DNA of 64,000 bases. Origin: CAXMST01 sp963793415 (GTDB taxonomy: Bacteria; Actinomycetota; Thermoleophilia; Solirubrobacterales; 70-9). The stretch lies in the NCBI GenBank assembly GCA_963793415.1, contig CAWCAC010000002.1, positions 310,001 through 374,000 of the forward strand. Direction: 5' to 3'. Below, piece after piece: positions 8,738-17,239 of this stretch. Within the stretch, counting starts at the first letter, position 1, and every line of letters starts with the position of its first letter. Position numbers and translations under genes: made by a program. The notes beneath the pieces were generated by a model, which saw nothing but the letters and a program-made list of their open reading frames with translations, made no database searches and had not been told where the DNA came from.

Positions 8738-9807
8738 GGCAGCGTCAGCTCCGAGCTGTCGCCAACGATCATCCGAATCGTCTTCGGCAGGCCGTCGCTG
8801 CGCGAGACCGTGACGTTGCGGCCGAGCAGGCTCGCCTCCATCCGCGAGGCGAGGTGGTGGACCTTGGCGCCGCGCAGCAGGATCGAGTGCTCGACCTCCG
8901 AGCCGGTCACCTCGCAGTCGGGCCCGACCGCCGTGTAGGGGCCGATGTAGGCGTCGGTGACCCGCGCGTTCGCGCCGATCACGGCCGGTCCGCGGATCGT
9001 CGTCCGCTCGACGACCGCGCCCTCGGAGATGACGACGCGGCCCTCGACGTTGGAGTCGATCAGCTCGCCGTCGGTGACGGGCTCGAGGTCCTCGAGCACG
9101 AGGCGGTTGGCGGCGAGCATGTCGGCGAGCTGGCCCGTGTCCTTCCACCAGCCCTTGACCAGGTGCTGCTCGACCTTCGCTCCCTGATCGATCAGGTACT
9201 GAATCGTGTCGGTGATCTCGAGCTCGCCGCGCGGCGAGGGCTCGATCGCGCGGGCCGCGTCGAAGACGGTCGGCTTGAACATGTAGACGCCGACGAGCGC
9301 GAGGTCGGAGGGCGGATCCTTCGGCTTCTCGACGAGCCGGACGACGCGTTCGCCGTCGAGCTCGGCGACGCCGTAGTGCTCGGGCTCGAGCACCTTGGTC
9401 AGCATGATCAGGGCCTCGGGCTCGTGCTCGCGAAAGGCGGCGACGAGCTCGGTGATCCCGTCGCGAAGCAGGTTGTCGCCGAGGTACATGACGAACGGCG
9501 AGTCGCCGATGAACTCCTCCGCGGTGAGCACCGCGTGGGCGAGCCCGAGCGGCGCGCTCTGCGGCACGTAGGTGACCTGGGCGCCGAGCTCGGAGCCGTC
9601 GCCGACTGCGGCCTTGATCTCCTCGCCGGTCTCGGGCGCGATCACGATCCCGATCTCGGTCACGCCGGCCTCGACCAGCGCCTCGATCCCGTAGAAGAGC
9701 ACGGGCTTGTTCGCAACCGGCACGAGCTGCTTGGCGGACGTGTGGGTGATCGGCCGCAGCCGGGTCCCCGCGCCCCCGGAGAGGATCAGGCCTTTGAGGT
9801 TCTGCAT
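8734..9807 (-). CDS. rmlA: Glucose-1-phosphate thymidylyltransferase, long form
   Basis: RmlA (RfbA) joins glucose-1-phosphate and dTTP, the first committed step to dTDP-rhamnose. The nucleotidyltransferase signature GGAGTRLRPITHTSAKQL is at the N-terminus, followed by LGDNLLRDG, VEKPKDPPS and the KGWWKDTG segment. At 357 residues it is the long form, with a C-terminal left-handed beta-helix (repeats such as VEGRVVISEGAVVERTTIRG) that the short form of about 290 residues lacks. ATG at 9807 is preferred over the ATG 30 bases upstream because the family starts at MQNLKGLILSGG. First gene of the rml operon; only 39 bases separate it from the divergent membrane-protein gene. Confidence 0.94.
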   Translation of the reverse strand: MQNLKGLILSGGAGTRLRPITHTSAKQLVPVANKPVLFYGIEALVEAGVTEIGIVIAPETGEEIKAAVGDGSELGAQVTYVPQSAPLGLAHAVLTAEEFIGDSPFVMYLGDNLLRDGITELVAAFREHEPEALIMLTKVLEPEHYGVAELDGERVVRLVEKPKDPPSDLALVGVYMFKPTVFDAARAIEPSPRGELEITDTIQYLIDQGAKVEQHLVKGWWKDTGQLADMLAANRLVLEDLEPVTDGELIDSNVEGRVVISEGAVVERTTIRGPAVIGANARVTDAYIGPYTAVGPDCEVTGSEVEHSILLRGAKVHHLASRMEASLLGRNVTVSRSDGLPKTIRMIVGDSSELTLP

Positions 9808-9846
9808 CGGGCGAGAGGCTAGAGAACTGCGGAACAATGGGGTCCG

Positions 9847-10314
9847 ATGAGATTCCTCTCAGGCATCGGCACCCTCGTCTTCGGCTATCTGGCGCTGATC
9901 CCGTTCGCGCTGATCGCATCGACGCTGGACAACGCCTGCTCCGGCCCCGGCTGCGACACGGCGCTGCCCGTCGAGGCCCTGCTCGTCGCCCTCTACGCCG
10001 CCTCGCTCCTCGCCCTGGCCGGGACCGCGATCGTCTTCGCCGACCACGCGCTGCGCGGGAGGGCGGAATCGCTCGCACGCGAGCCCTTCGCGCTGCGCGT
10101 CTGCGGCGCGGTCGTCGGGGTGACGCTCTTCCTGCTCTTCTGCCTGATCTCCCCGATCGGCGGGGTCATCGCGACCCTCGCGGGCGTCGTCACCTGGCAG
10201 CTGCTTGCGCGCCACAACAGCTCGGGGCCGGGCAAGCCCGAGACCGGCGACCCGAGAGCCGCCGAGCTGCGGCGTCGGTCGGGGTCACCCCCGACCGACC
10301 CGAATCTCAACTAG
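9847..10314 (+). CDS. Hypothetical small integral membrane protein
   Basis: No family is recognised. The 155-residue protein has three to four hydrophobic segments: about residues 8-25, 42-65, 86-105 and 105-122. The C-terminal 30 residues are polar and rich in Pro, Arg and Gly and would be cytoplasmic. Two cysteines in the first loop (ACSGPGCDTA) could form an external disulfide. It is divergent from rmlA with a 39-base gap and is followed 10 bases later by the small thioredoxin-fold gene, which may be in the same transcript. Confidence 0.6.
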   Translation: MRFLSGIGTLVFGYLALIPFALIASTLDNACSGPGCDTALPVEALLVALYAASLLALAGTAIVFADHALRGRAESLAREPFALRVCGAVVGVTLFLLFCLISPIGGVIATLAGVVTWQLLARHNSSGPGKPETGDPRAAELRRRSGSPPTDPNLN

Positions 10315-10324
10315 GGTCATCCGC

Positions 10325-10612
10325 ATGCCCGACCCAATCAAGCTTCATCGCTGTTCCTGGACCTTCCTCCACACCGAGCTCGACGCCTGCTGGAAAGTCG
10401 AGAAGGCACTCAAGGAAGAGGGGATCCCCTACGAGGTCGTCACGCACGGCTACCTCGGCAAGAGCGAGAAGGCGCGAGCCGACGTGATCGAGCTCAGCGG
10501 CCAGAAGCTGCTGCCCGTGCTCGAGCTTCCCGACGGCGAGGTCTACCGGGCCGAGTCGAGCGACATGGCCGCTCGCGTCCGCGCCGGCGAGCTCAGGTCC
10601 AATTCGAGCTGA
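10325..10612 (+). CDS. Glutaredoxin / GST N-terminal-like small protein
   Basis: The 95-residue protein resembles the thioredoxin-fold N-terminal domain of glutathione transferases and glutaredoxins: a helix with CWKVEKALKEEGIPYEVV, then SGQKLLPVLELPDG with the cis-proline region, and ESSDMAARV at the end. The CxxC redox pair is not intact; only single cysteines remain near the expected helix (CSWTF and ACWKV), so a thiol-disulfide role is doubtful. ATG at 10325 is chosen because it begins the folded domain; the upstream in-frame extension is arginine-rich and overlaps the previous gene. Function unknown. Confidence 0.7.
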   Translation: MPDPIKLHRCSWTFLHTELDACWKVEKALKEEGIPYEVVTHGYLGKSEKARADVIELSGQKLLPVLELPDGEVYRAESSDMAARVRAGELRSNSS

Positions 10613-10624
10613 CCGCCGCCCCGC

Positions 10625-10921
10625 TCAGCCGAGCAACAGGCTCCTGAGCGCCGCCGCCTCGATTCCCTCGACCGCAACGACCTTGCGGCTGCTCTTCTCG
10701 CCGCGGACGATCTCGACCCGGCCGACAGCGACCCCGACCTTCTTCGCGATCAGCTTGCGGACGGCCTTGTTCGCCTGACCCTCGACCGGCTTGGCCGCGA
10801 CCCGGACGACGACGGCGCCGTCATGGGTGCCGTCGATCCCCTCGCGGGAGGAGCCGGTGCGGACCTTGAGCTCGACTCCACCGTCGCCCCCGAGGCCCCC
10901 GAGGCCGCTGGAGACGGGCAT
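10625..10921 (-). CDS. DUF167 (YggU-family) protein
   Basis: A 98-residue protein with the DUF167 pattern VELKVRTGSSREGIDG near residue 16, then VVRVAAKPVEGQANKA and a basic segment VEIVRGEKSSRKVV. The family is widespread and its molecular role is not established. An N-terminal glycine-rich lead (about 14 residues) precedes the domain. The gene lies 5 bases downstream of the PPOX-like gene on the same strand, and its stop is 12 bases from the convergent thioredoxin-fold gene. Confidence 0.88.
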   Translation of the reverse strand: MPVSSGLGGLGGDGGVELKVRTGSSREGIDGTHDGAVVVRVAAKPVEGQANKAVRKLIAKKVGVAVGRVEIVRGEKSSRKVVAVEGIEAAALRSLLLG

Positions 10922-10926
10922 CGGCG

Positions 10927-11394
10927 CTAGTAGGTCCCGCCGAGCTTGCGGTGGTCCCAGGTCGCGGTGCGGACCGGCCGGAAGCGGATCGCGACCCGCT
11001 TCGGGGCCTGGGCGCGGAGCGCGTCCTCGGCCCCTTCCGGCAGCTCCTCGAGGCCTTCGGCGTAACGGACCGTGAGCAGCTTTGCGAACTCGAAGACCTC
11101 GTCAGGATCGCGGATCAGCTCGGCCTCGGCCTCGATCTGGATGCCGCGCAGCTCCTGGTAGGAGTGCCCGGCCTCGATCAGCAGCGTCGCCCGCGAGTTG
11201 CGCTCGAGGTTCTTCACCTTCTGCGACTTCGCGTAGGTCCAGACCCAGATCTCGCCGTCGCGGACGACGAACCACATCGGCATCGAATGCGGCCATCCGC
11301 GCGGCCCGATGCTGGAGATGATCACGACCCGCTCGGAGTCGAGCAGCTCGAGCTGCTCCTCCGGGGTCAGCTGGATCTGGTCGCGGCGGGACAC
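10927..11394 (-). CDS. PPOX-class flavin/F420-binding oxidoreductase-like protein
   Basis: The 155-residue protein has the split-barrel pyridoxamine 5'-phosphate oxidase-like fold: SERVVIISSIGPRGWPHSMP near residues 20-40 followed by MWFVVRDGEIWVWTYAKSQKVKNLERNSRATLLIE. Actinobacterial members bind FMN, F420 or heme, so the cofactor cannot be assigned from sequence alone. The start is a GTG at 11394. It sits directly before the DUF167 gene and after the metallo-beta-lactamase gene on the same strand. An F420-dependent reductase is the likeliest reading in an actinobacterium, but this is inference. Confidence 0.78.
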   Translation of the reverse strand: MSRRDQIQLTPEEQLELLDSERVVIISSIGPRGWPHSMPMWFVVRDGEIWVWTYAKSQKVKNLERNSRATLLIEAGHSYQELRGIQIEAEAELIRDPDEVFEFAKLLTVRYAEGLEELPEGAEDALRAQAPKRVAIRFRPVRTATWDHRKLGGTY

Positions 11395-11430
11395 GGCGGC
11401 TGGAGCCTACCCCGACAACGGCGCTCGGGC

Positions 11431-12282
11431 TCAGGCCTCGAGCTCGTTCAGGCGCATGCCTTCGCCGGCGAGCTTCTCGAGATGGGCCTCCATCGCCAGC
11501 GCCGCGGCCGGGCGCATCGGCTCGGGCACGTCGCTCCAGGCCGCCTCGAGCAGTTTCGCGCGGGAGCGCTCGCCGGCCTCGAGCGCGGCGACGAGCTTGC
11601 GCTCGCGGTCGAGCCGGTGCTCGCGGTACTCGACGACCTTCGCCTTCGGGTCCGTGATCCACGGCCCGTGGCCGGGGCAGAGCAGCGCCGGCGCGAGCTC
11701 GTCGATCCGGTCGAGCGAGCGCAGGTAGTCGGCGAGCGAGCCGCCGGCGGCTGCCGGCGGCACGATCGAGGAGCCCTCGCCGAGCACCAGGTCGCCGCAG
11801 AAGACGACGTCGCCGCGGACGAAGACGACGTGGTCGCGGGCGTGGCCCGGCGTCGGCACGACATGGAAGGGGCCGGCCTCGGACTCCTCGGCCGCGAAGC
11901 TACCCCGGACCACCTCGACCCGGTTCGAGCGGCTCGCAGCGGCGGCGAGTTGAGCGCCCTCGTCGACCGAGCCCGTGCTCCCCCAGATCACCTCGGCGCC
12001 GAGCATCGCCGCGCCCTCGTTGTGATCGAGGTGGGAGTGGGTGATGACGACGGCGCCGAGTCCGCCGCGCCTGTCGGCCTCGGCCTGGATCGCGAGGATG
12101 TGGTCCTCGATCGCGGGGCCGGGATCGATCACCCAGGCCGGGTCAGAGCCGACGATGTAGGTGTTGGTGCCGGCCAGCGTCATCGGGCCCGGGTTTGGCG
12201 CGACGATGCGGACGATGTCCTCGTGGCCGGGCGCCGACTCCGGGCCGGCGGGCACCTCGGCGCCGGAGCCGGAGGCGCTCAC
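11431..12282 (-). CDS. Metallo-beta-lactamase fold hydrolase (LACTB2-like)
   Basis: The 283-residue protein has the metal-binding motif THSHLDH near residue 80, an upstream NTYIVG and DPGP segment, a TPGHARDH motif giving the third histidine, FCGDLVLGEG with the bridging Asp, and CPGHGPWI near the C-terminus. This arrangement matches the LACTB2/RNase-like MBL subgroup with a C-terminal winged-helix-like extension (residues about 215-283). The GTG start overlaps the pafBC stop (GTGA), so it is probably translated with pafBC. Substrate unknown; nuclease or thioester hydrolase are both possible. Confidence 0.85.
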   Translation of the reverse strand: MSASGSGAEVPAGPESAPGHEDIVRIVAPNPGPMTLAGTNTYIVGSDPAWVIDPGPAIEDHILAIQAEADRRGGLGAVVITHSHLDHNEGAAMLGAEVIWGSTGSVDEGAQLAAAASRSNRVEVVRGSFAAEESEAGPFHVVPTPGHARDHVVFVRGDVVFCGDLVLGEGSSIVPPAAAGGSLADYLRSLDRIDELAPALLCPGHGPWITDPKAKVVEYREHRLDRERKLVAALEAGERSRAKLLEAAWSDVPEPMRPAAALAMEAHLEKLAGEGMRLNELEA

Positions 12283-14334
12283 TCGCTGACCGCGGCGAGG
12301 ACCGCCTCGCGCGCGTCGGCCGGCTCCAGCACGACCATGTCGCCGGCGCCCTTGAGCACCTCGCGCACGAGCCAGGATGTGCCGGCGAACGGCATCTCGA
12401 TGACCAGGGCGCCGTCGGCCAGCTCCTCGACGACGGTGCGCTCCTCACGGACCCAGCGGGCTCGCTCCGGCGAGACCCAGACGCTGGCGATCCGCGCGTC
12501 GGTCACCTCGCCCTCGCTGAGCCAGCGCTGCGTGCCGAGCTGGGTGACGACGTGGTCGCTGTGCTCGAAGGTCTCGCCCGTCGCCTCGGCCTCCTTGGTC
12601 CGGTCGAGCCGGAAGTGCCGGACGTCGTCGCGCTTGCGGTCGCGACAGCCGACGTACCAGCCCTGCGGGCCGCGGGCGAGCCGGTAGGGCTCGATCTCAC
12701 GGGCCGTGAACTGGTCCTCGTTCTCCTTGTAGTAGTTGATCTTGAGGACCTGGCGGCCCTCGATCGCCTCGTTCACCGCCTGCACGATCTCGGGCTCGTC
12801 GCGCTCGATCGTGATCTGCAGCCCCTCCTCGGAGGGGTCGTGGCCGAGCGCCGCGACGATCTTCTCGCGGGCCGTGTCGAGGCCGGCCTGGGGCAGGTGG
12901 TCGCCGAAGAAGTCGATCGCCGCGATCAGCGCCTTCGCCTCGAGCGGCAGCAGCCGGGCCGGGCGGGCGAAGCTGTCGCCGTAGGCCTCCGGGTCGACCT
13001 CGATCGTCTCGCCGGTGATCTCGGCGTAGAGCACGTAGGTACCGCCGCCGAAGTTGACGACGTTGAGGACGTCGATGTCGCCGCGAAGTTCCTTCTCGGA
13101 GATGCCGAGCTCGCGACAGACGTCGTCGACCAGCAGCGGCGTCTCGTTGCGGGCCGAGTCGATCATCATCCCGGCGAGCGTGACCAGCCGGGCGAAGCGC
13201 TCGGGCCGGATCACCGTCTCGGCCTTGCCGTTCGAGCGCGTGCGGCGCTCGGCGTCCTCGACGGCGGGGCGGGCGACCGGCTTCGCGGTCTCGAACCCGG
13301 CCGAGTGACGGCTGCGGAGCAGCTCCTTGCGCTCGGCGAGCTCCTCAGCGAGCTCCTTCGGCTCGAGCACAGACGCGTGCTTGCGCCAGCCCAGCGCCCA
13401 GGCGACCAGCTGCCGCGAGGACGAGTAGTCGGTCTCGAAGACCGAGCCCTTGCCGGGCGCCTTGTCGGCAGGCTTCGCCGGTCGGATCTCGCCGTAGAGG
13501 TCGTGGTCGCGGGCGATCAGCCAGTCGACGCGATCGGAGAGGAAAAGCTTCGCCGTACCCGCAGGGCGCCCCCATCTGCCAGTCGGCACGAGATGCGTAG
13601 TCACGACGGTCGAAGTCCTCGGGCGGCGTGAAGTCGTGCTCGGCCTTGGTCGCGTAGGAGACCTTGCCCTGGATCCGCGAGAGCCGGAAGACGCGGACGG
13701 CGTCGCGCTCGTGCGCGTAGCCGATCAAATAGAACTGGCCCGAGCGGAAGACGAGGTGGTAGGGGTCGACCTTGCGGTCCGCGGTCGCGTCGCGCTCCAT
13801 CGTGTAGTAGCTGAACTCGATCGTCTTGCGGCGCGAGATCGCGGTCTCGATCTTGGCGAGGCGCTGGGAGAGCTCGCGGCCGCCGGCGGAGGCGGTCATC
13901 GCCATCTCGACCGGGGCCGAGTCGCCGTTGCCGTTCGAGAGCGGGCTCTTGCGGCCCCACGAGACCTGCTGCAGCGCCAGCCGCAGCGGCTCGGCGTAGG
14001 CGAACTGGCCGTCGAGCAGGGTCAGCGCCGTGCCCAGCGCGGCCAGCTCGGAGTCGGTGAATTCGATCGCCGGCAGGTAGTAGTTCTCGGGCGGCAGCGC
14101 GTAGAGCTCCGACTCGAGGAAGCCCTCGCTCGGCCGGTCGACCTTGAGCGCGATCCCGAGGCTCTCGAGCTCGGCCCGATCGGCGTAGAAACGGCGCGCG
14201 AACGCATCCTCGTTCATCGAGGAGTAGCCCTCGACCTCCTGTTTGATCTCGAGCGCCGACACGGGTCGGCGGTTCGCCATCAGAAAGGAGATCAAAGAGA
14301 GCTGGCGGATCAGCTTCTCGGTGTCCTTCGCCAC
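12279..14334 (-). CDS. pafBC: PafBC fused WYL-domain transcriptional regulator, interrupted by a one-base frameshift
   Basis: PafBC activates LexA-independent DNA-damage genes in actinobacteria; PafB and PafC are separate in mycobacteria but naturally fused in some relatives. The first part (GTG at 14334 to about 13565) gives a PafB HTH, a WYL domain and the start of its C-terminal domain, ending DWQMGAP. The reading frame then continues in the +1 frame as GTAKLFLSDRVDW, then a second HTH (PafC, near RFARLVTLAG), WYL and C-terminal domain to the stop at 12279. The span is 2056 bases; removing one base near 13563 gives an uninterrupted 684-residue fusion. The second open frame has its own nominal start at 13604, but its first 130 residues belong to PafB, so it is not an independent pafC. 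Either sequence error, true mutation or frameshifting. Confidence 0.87.
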
Positions 14335-14390
14335 GGCAGGCAGGATAGATGGGCGCCGCGGGCGGGCACGGAGCCCGAACCTGACTTTTG

Positions 14391-14408
14391 CGGAGTTTGC
14401 GCACTCCG
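14391..14408. repeat. Inverted repeat CGGAGT-N6-ACTCCG in a divergent intergenic region
   Basis: A perfect 6-base inverted repeat with a 6-base spacer lies between the pafBC start (14334) and the small exported protein gene (14463). It could be an operator or a short hairpin. There is no independent evidence of function. Confidence 0.35.
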
Positions 14409-14462
14409 ATGACGCTTTCGCAACGCCCCGTGGCCGACCGACAAGGTAGATTCCAGACAGAG

Positions 14463-14801
14463 ATGGCGGAGAACGTGACCATGAAGCTGCTCGGTCTGAT
14501 CACGACCGTGCTCGTGCTCGGCGCCGCCTATCTGTTCATCGTCAAGCCGGTGCTCGATACGACCAACAACGCCTTCGACAGCGTCAACGACACGATCAAC
14601 ACCTCGTTCGAGGACGCCGGGCTCTCAGGCCTGAACATCGACGAGATCCAGAACGGCGACTTCAGCGACGTCGAGGCCCAGATCAAGCAGGCCGGGCTCG
14701 GCAACGCCGAGCAGCAGCGTGCCGAACAGCTGCTCGCATGCATCCAGCGCGTTCAACCGAACACGACGAAGATGCAGGCCTGCGCGGAGAAGTTCCAGTA
14801 A
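14463..14801 (+). CDS. Hypothetical membrane-anchored or exported small protein
   Basis: No family recognised. From ATG 14463 the protein has 112 residues (106 from ATG 14481). A hydrophobic segment, LLGLITTVLVLGAAYLFIV, follows immediately and would act as a single membrane anchor; the rest is a soluble acidic helical domain outside the membrane. Two cysteines near the C-terminus (LACIQRV and QACAEKF, 16 residues apart) could form a disulfide. It is divergent from pafBC and convergent with the YhaM-like gene (7-base gap). Confidence 0.6.
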   Translation: MAENVTMKLLGLITTVLVLGAAYLFIVKPVLDTTNNAFDSVNDTINTSFEDAGLSGLNIDEIQNGDFSDVEAQIKQAGLGNAEQQRAEQLLACIQRVQPNTTKMQACAEKFQ

Positions 14802-14808
14802 GTCGCGC

Positions 14809-15840
14809 TCAGGCGGCGCGGCGCTCGCGGGCCTGGAAGTAGGCCCCCGTGCCGAGCCCGCGGTCGAACCCGGACCAGGCCTCGCCGTCGGCGAGCGAGC
14901 GCTCGACCCGGTCGAAGCTGCCGAGCTTGCCGCCAAGGTTGTCCATCATGTGGACGAGCGTCGCCTCGCGGGTCGCGGGCACGACCGGGGAGCCGTGCTC
15001 GAGCGAGCCGTGGTGGCTGAGGATGATGTGGAGCACCGCCTGCGCAAGGCCCGGGTCGAAGCCCTCGATCCGCTCGATCTCACGGCGAACGCGGTAGTAG
15101 CCGAGCGGAATCTCGCCCTGGAGGCGGCCGAGATCGGTGAGGTCGATCGCGAGCGGATCGTCGTTGTAGGCCTCGAGCTTGCCGATGTCGTGCAGCAGCG
15201 CCCCGGTGACGGCGATCTCGCGGTCGATCCCGGGGAAGAACGATGCGGCGGCGCTGACGCTCTGGGCGACCGAGAGCGCGTGCTCGAGCAGTCCGTGACG
15301 GTAGGCCTGGTGGTAGTGCTTTGCCGCCGGCGCATCGCGGAAGCGCTCATAGGCGTCGGTGCCGGGGGCGAAGAAGCGGGCGAGTAGCTCGGCCAGGTCC
15401 GGGGTGCGGATCGTCTCCAGCAACGCGCGCAGGTCCTGCTCGAGCCGCTCGATCGGGATCGGCGAGCTCTCGAGCAGCGACGCGGCGTCGTACTCGCCCT
15501 CCTCGGCGGGGCGCAGCGCCTCGACGATGATCGAGTTGCCCCACTGGGCGCTCGACTCGAAGCGGCCACGGACGCGGGCGATCGTTCCCGGAGCTGCGGC
15601 CTCGAACAGCGGCCCGACGTTGTCGAAGGCCTTGGCGCTGACCGTCGCCGAGCAGTCACCGAGCTTGAGGGCGAGCCACTCGCCGCCCTTCTTGGTCGGC
15701 CGGCGGCTGCGATCGCGGACCACGTAGTAGCCGTCGAGGCGCTCGCCGTCGGTCAGCAGGGCGAGATCGCGGTGCTCCGGCGCCGCCCCGTCCCGAGCTG
15801 CCAAGGGTGCCGATTGTCCGAGCATCTGCTGCTGTTCCAT
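14809..15840 (-). CDS. YhaM-like OB-fold/HD-domain 3'-5' exonuclease
   Basis: The 343-residue protein begins with an OB-fold segment (about residues 20-120, with GYYVVRDRSRRPTKKGGEWL and ATVSAKAFDN) and continues into an HD-type phosphohydrolase domain with HGLLEHALSV, GALLHDIGK and ILSHHGSLEHGSP. This architecture is that of YhaM, a 3'-5' exoribonuclease of Gram-positive bacteria. ATG at 15840 is chosen because upstream in-frame residues are basic and low-complexity; a start at 15948 is also open. Single gene, convergent with 14463-14801. Confidence 0.85.
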   Translation of the reverse strand: MEQQQMLGQSAPLAARDGAAPEHRDLALLTDGERLDGYYVVRDRSRRPTKKGGEWLALKLGDCSATVSAKAFDNVGPLFEAAAPGTIARVRGRFESSAQWGNSIIVEALRPAEEGEYDAASLLESSPIPIERLEQDLRALLETIRTPDLAELLARFFAPGTDAYERFRDAPAAKHYHQAYRHGLLEHALSVAQSVSAAASFFPGIDREIAVTGALLHDIGKLEAYNDDPLAIDLTDLGRLQGEIPLGYYRVRREIERIEGFDPGLAQAVLHIILSHHGSLEHGSPVVPATREATLVHMMDNLGGKLGSFDRVERSLADGEAWSGFDRGLGTGAYFQARERRAA

Positions 15841-16116
15841 CGCGCTTTTGAAGTTAGGGGGCGGGTCGGCGGATCGGCCGATCCGCAAGTCGCCTTGCGC
15901 GAGCGGCGGGGTCTTCTCACGCTCTTGTTTGTGTCGCTGCCGTTTCATATCTCTCCCCCAGGGTCGGCGGCGACGACCGCTTTCTGACGAGGCCGGGCGG
16001 CCGTGTCAGGCCGTGTCAGGCAGGAGTCGATCCCCTCCGCCGCCTCAGCCTGCCAAGGCACCTCCGCCATCGCCCCAGCATATGTAGCCTTTTGCGCCCC
16101 GTCGCGATGACGGCCC

Positions 16117-16189
16117 GGCGAGGTAGCTCAGTTGGTAGAGCACACGACTGAAAATCGTGGTGTCGTGGGTTCGATTCCCACCCTCGCCA
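16117..16189 (+). tRNA. tRNA-Phe (GAA)
   Basis: A 73-base cloverleaf can be folded by hand: acceptor GGCGAGG pairs with CCTCGCC, the D arm is GCTCAGTTGGTAGAGC, the anticodon loop is CTGAAAA (anticodon GAA) on a CACGA/TCGTG stem, and the T arm is GTGGG-TTCGATT-CCCAC. The discriminator is A and CCA is not encoded. A long open frame across it on the other strand is spurious. Confidence 0.97.
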
Positions 16190-16244
16190 TCCGGCTGCGC
16201 TCCGCGGTGCGGAGGGCCGCCCGTCCGGGCCGGTTCGTTGTAGG

Positions 16245-17222
16245 TTGGCGATCGTGCTGATCGAGGTCTCCCGATCCCAGGCCGACGCGATTCTCGGCGC
16301 GATGCTGGCGATCGCAGCCGAGCACGGCCCCGGCGAAGTCACCGCCACCGACCGGGCGACGATCGACGGCGCCGCGACGATCGTGCTCGGGCTCCCGGAC
16401 TTCGATCCGGCCGAGATCTCGTCCGTCCGGCCGGAGGCGCTCGCGGCATCGGTGGGCTCCGAGGAGGAGGCCGCCCAGGCCGTGCGGATACTGGCGGTGA
16501 TGTCGCTGGCGGACGGCGTCGCCGACGAGGCGAAGACTGCGCACGTGCGCCGCTACGCGGATGCGCTCGGCGTGCACGAGGGCTACCTCGACATCCTCAC
16601 CGAGGTCGCGACCGACGAGATCGCACAGGCGACCGCCTGCATCATGCGCAAGAACGTGGAGAGCTTTCCGCGGCTCGACCCGGACCGGCTCGCCGAGGGC
16701 CCGATCGCGCCGTTCCTGCCCTATGCGGATGCCCCTGACCCTGAGCTCGAGGCGCGATACGAGGCCCTCGGAACGCTCGATCCCGACAGCTTCGGACGCG
16801 CCTTCTACGACCACTTCAAACGCAACGGATTCGCCTTCCCGGGGGCCCGGGACGGGCTCGCGGAGGGGTTCACGACGCCCCACGACAGCTCTCACGTGCT
16901 CGCCGGCTACTCGACCTCGCAGCCGGGCGAGATCTGCGTCTCGACCTTCATCGGCGCGATGCATCCCGATCACCCGATGGCCGCCGAGGTGCTTCCCGTT
17001 CTCTACAGCTGGCACCTCGGGATCAAGCTCAACGACGCCGCCGGAAGCCACCACGGCGCCTACGCGCCGCGGCCGTTCTGGACCGCGTGGGACCGCGGCG
17101 CAGCGACCACGGTCGACGTCGTCGACCCCGGCTGGGACTTCTGGAGCGTCACCGAACAGGGGCTCGAGAGCGTGCGGCGCGAGTATGGGATAGCGCCGGC
17201 GGCCCCGGAGCTGCGTCCCTAG
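16245..17222 (+). CDS. TerB-like plus Coq4-like two-domain protein
   Basis: The 325-residue protein has two parts. Residues about 1-155 are helical and resemble TerB/TerB-like domains (AVMSLADGVADEAKTAHVRR). Residues about 175-310 resemble the Coq4 family: LDPDSFGRAFYDHFKRNGF, then TPHDSSHVLAGYSTSQPGE matching the HDxxHxLxGY core, then a Glu/Ile helix. Coq4 is needed for ubiquinone synthesis in eukaryotes and proteobacteria, but this organism seems to use menaquinone, so the role here is open. Start may be TTG 16245 or GTG 16254. It lies just after tRNA-Phe and 17 bases before nfo, so it may be co-transcribed with nfo. Confidence 0.6.
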   Translation: MAIVLIEVSRSQADAILGAMLAIAAEHGPGEVTATDRATIDGAATIVLGLPDFDPAEISSVRPEALAASVGSEEEAAQAVRILAVMSLADGVADEAKTAHVRRYADALGVHEGYLDILTEVATDEIAQATACIMRKNVESFPRLDPDRLAEGPIAPFLPYADAPDPELEARYEALGTLDPDSFGRAFYDHFKRNGFAFPGARDGLAEGFTTPHDSSHVLAGYSTSQPGEICVSTFIGAMHPDHPMAAEVLPVLYSWHLGIKLNDAAGSHHGAYAPRPFWTAWDRGAATTVDVVDPGWDFWSVTEQGLESVRREYGIAPAAPELRP

Positions 17223-17239
17223 CGACGTAAGCTGAGGCG

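Noticed and set aside
13345..13604. Separate pafC gene starting at 13604
   Set aside because: The first 130 residues of that frame are the end of PafB and the PafC HTH comes later, so the frame is the continuation of a fusion after a frameshift.
14437..14444. TTGTCGGT on the minus strand, resembling the PafBC-type promoter element
   Set aside because: The required TAnnnT -10 element is missing at the correct distance, so the match is only partial.
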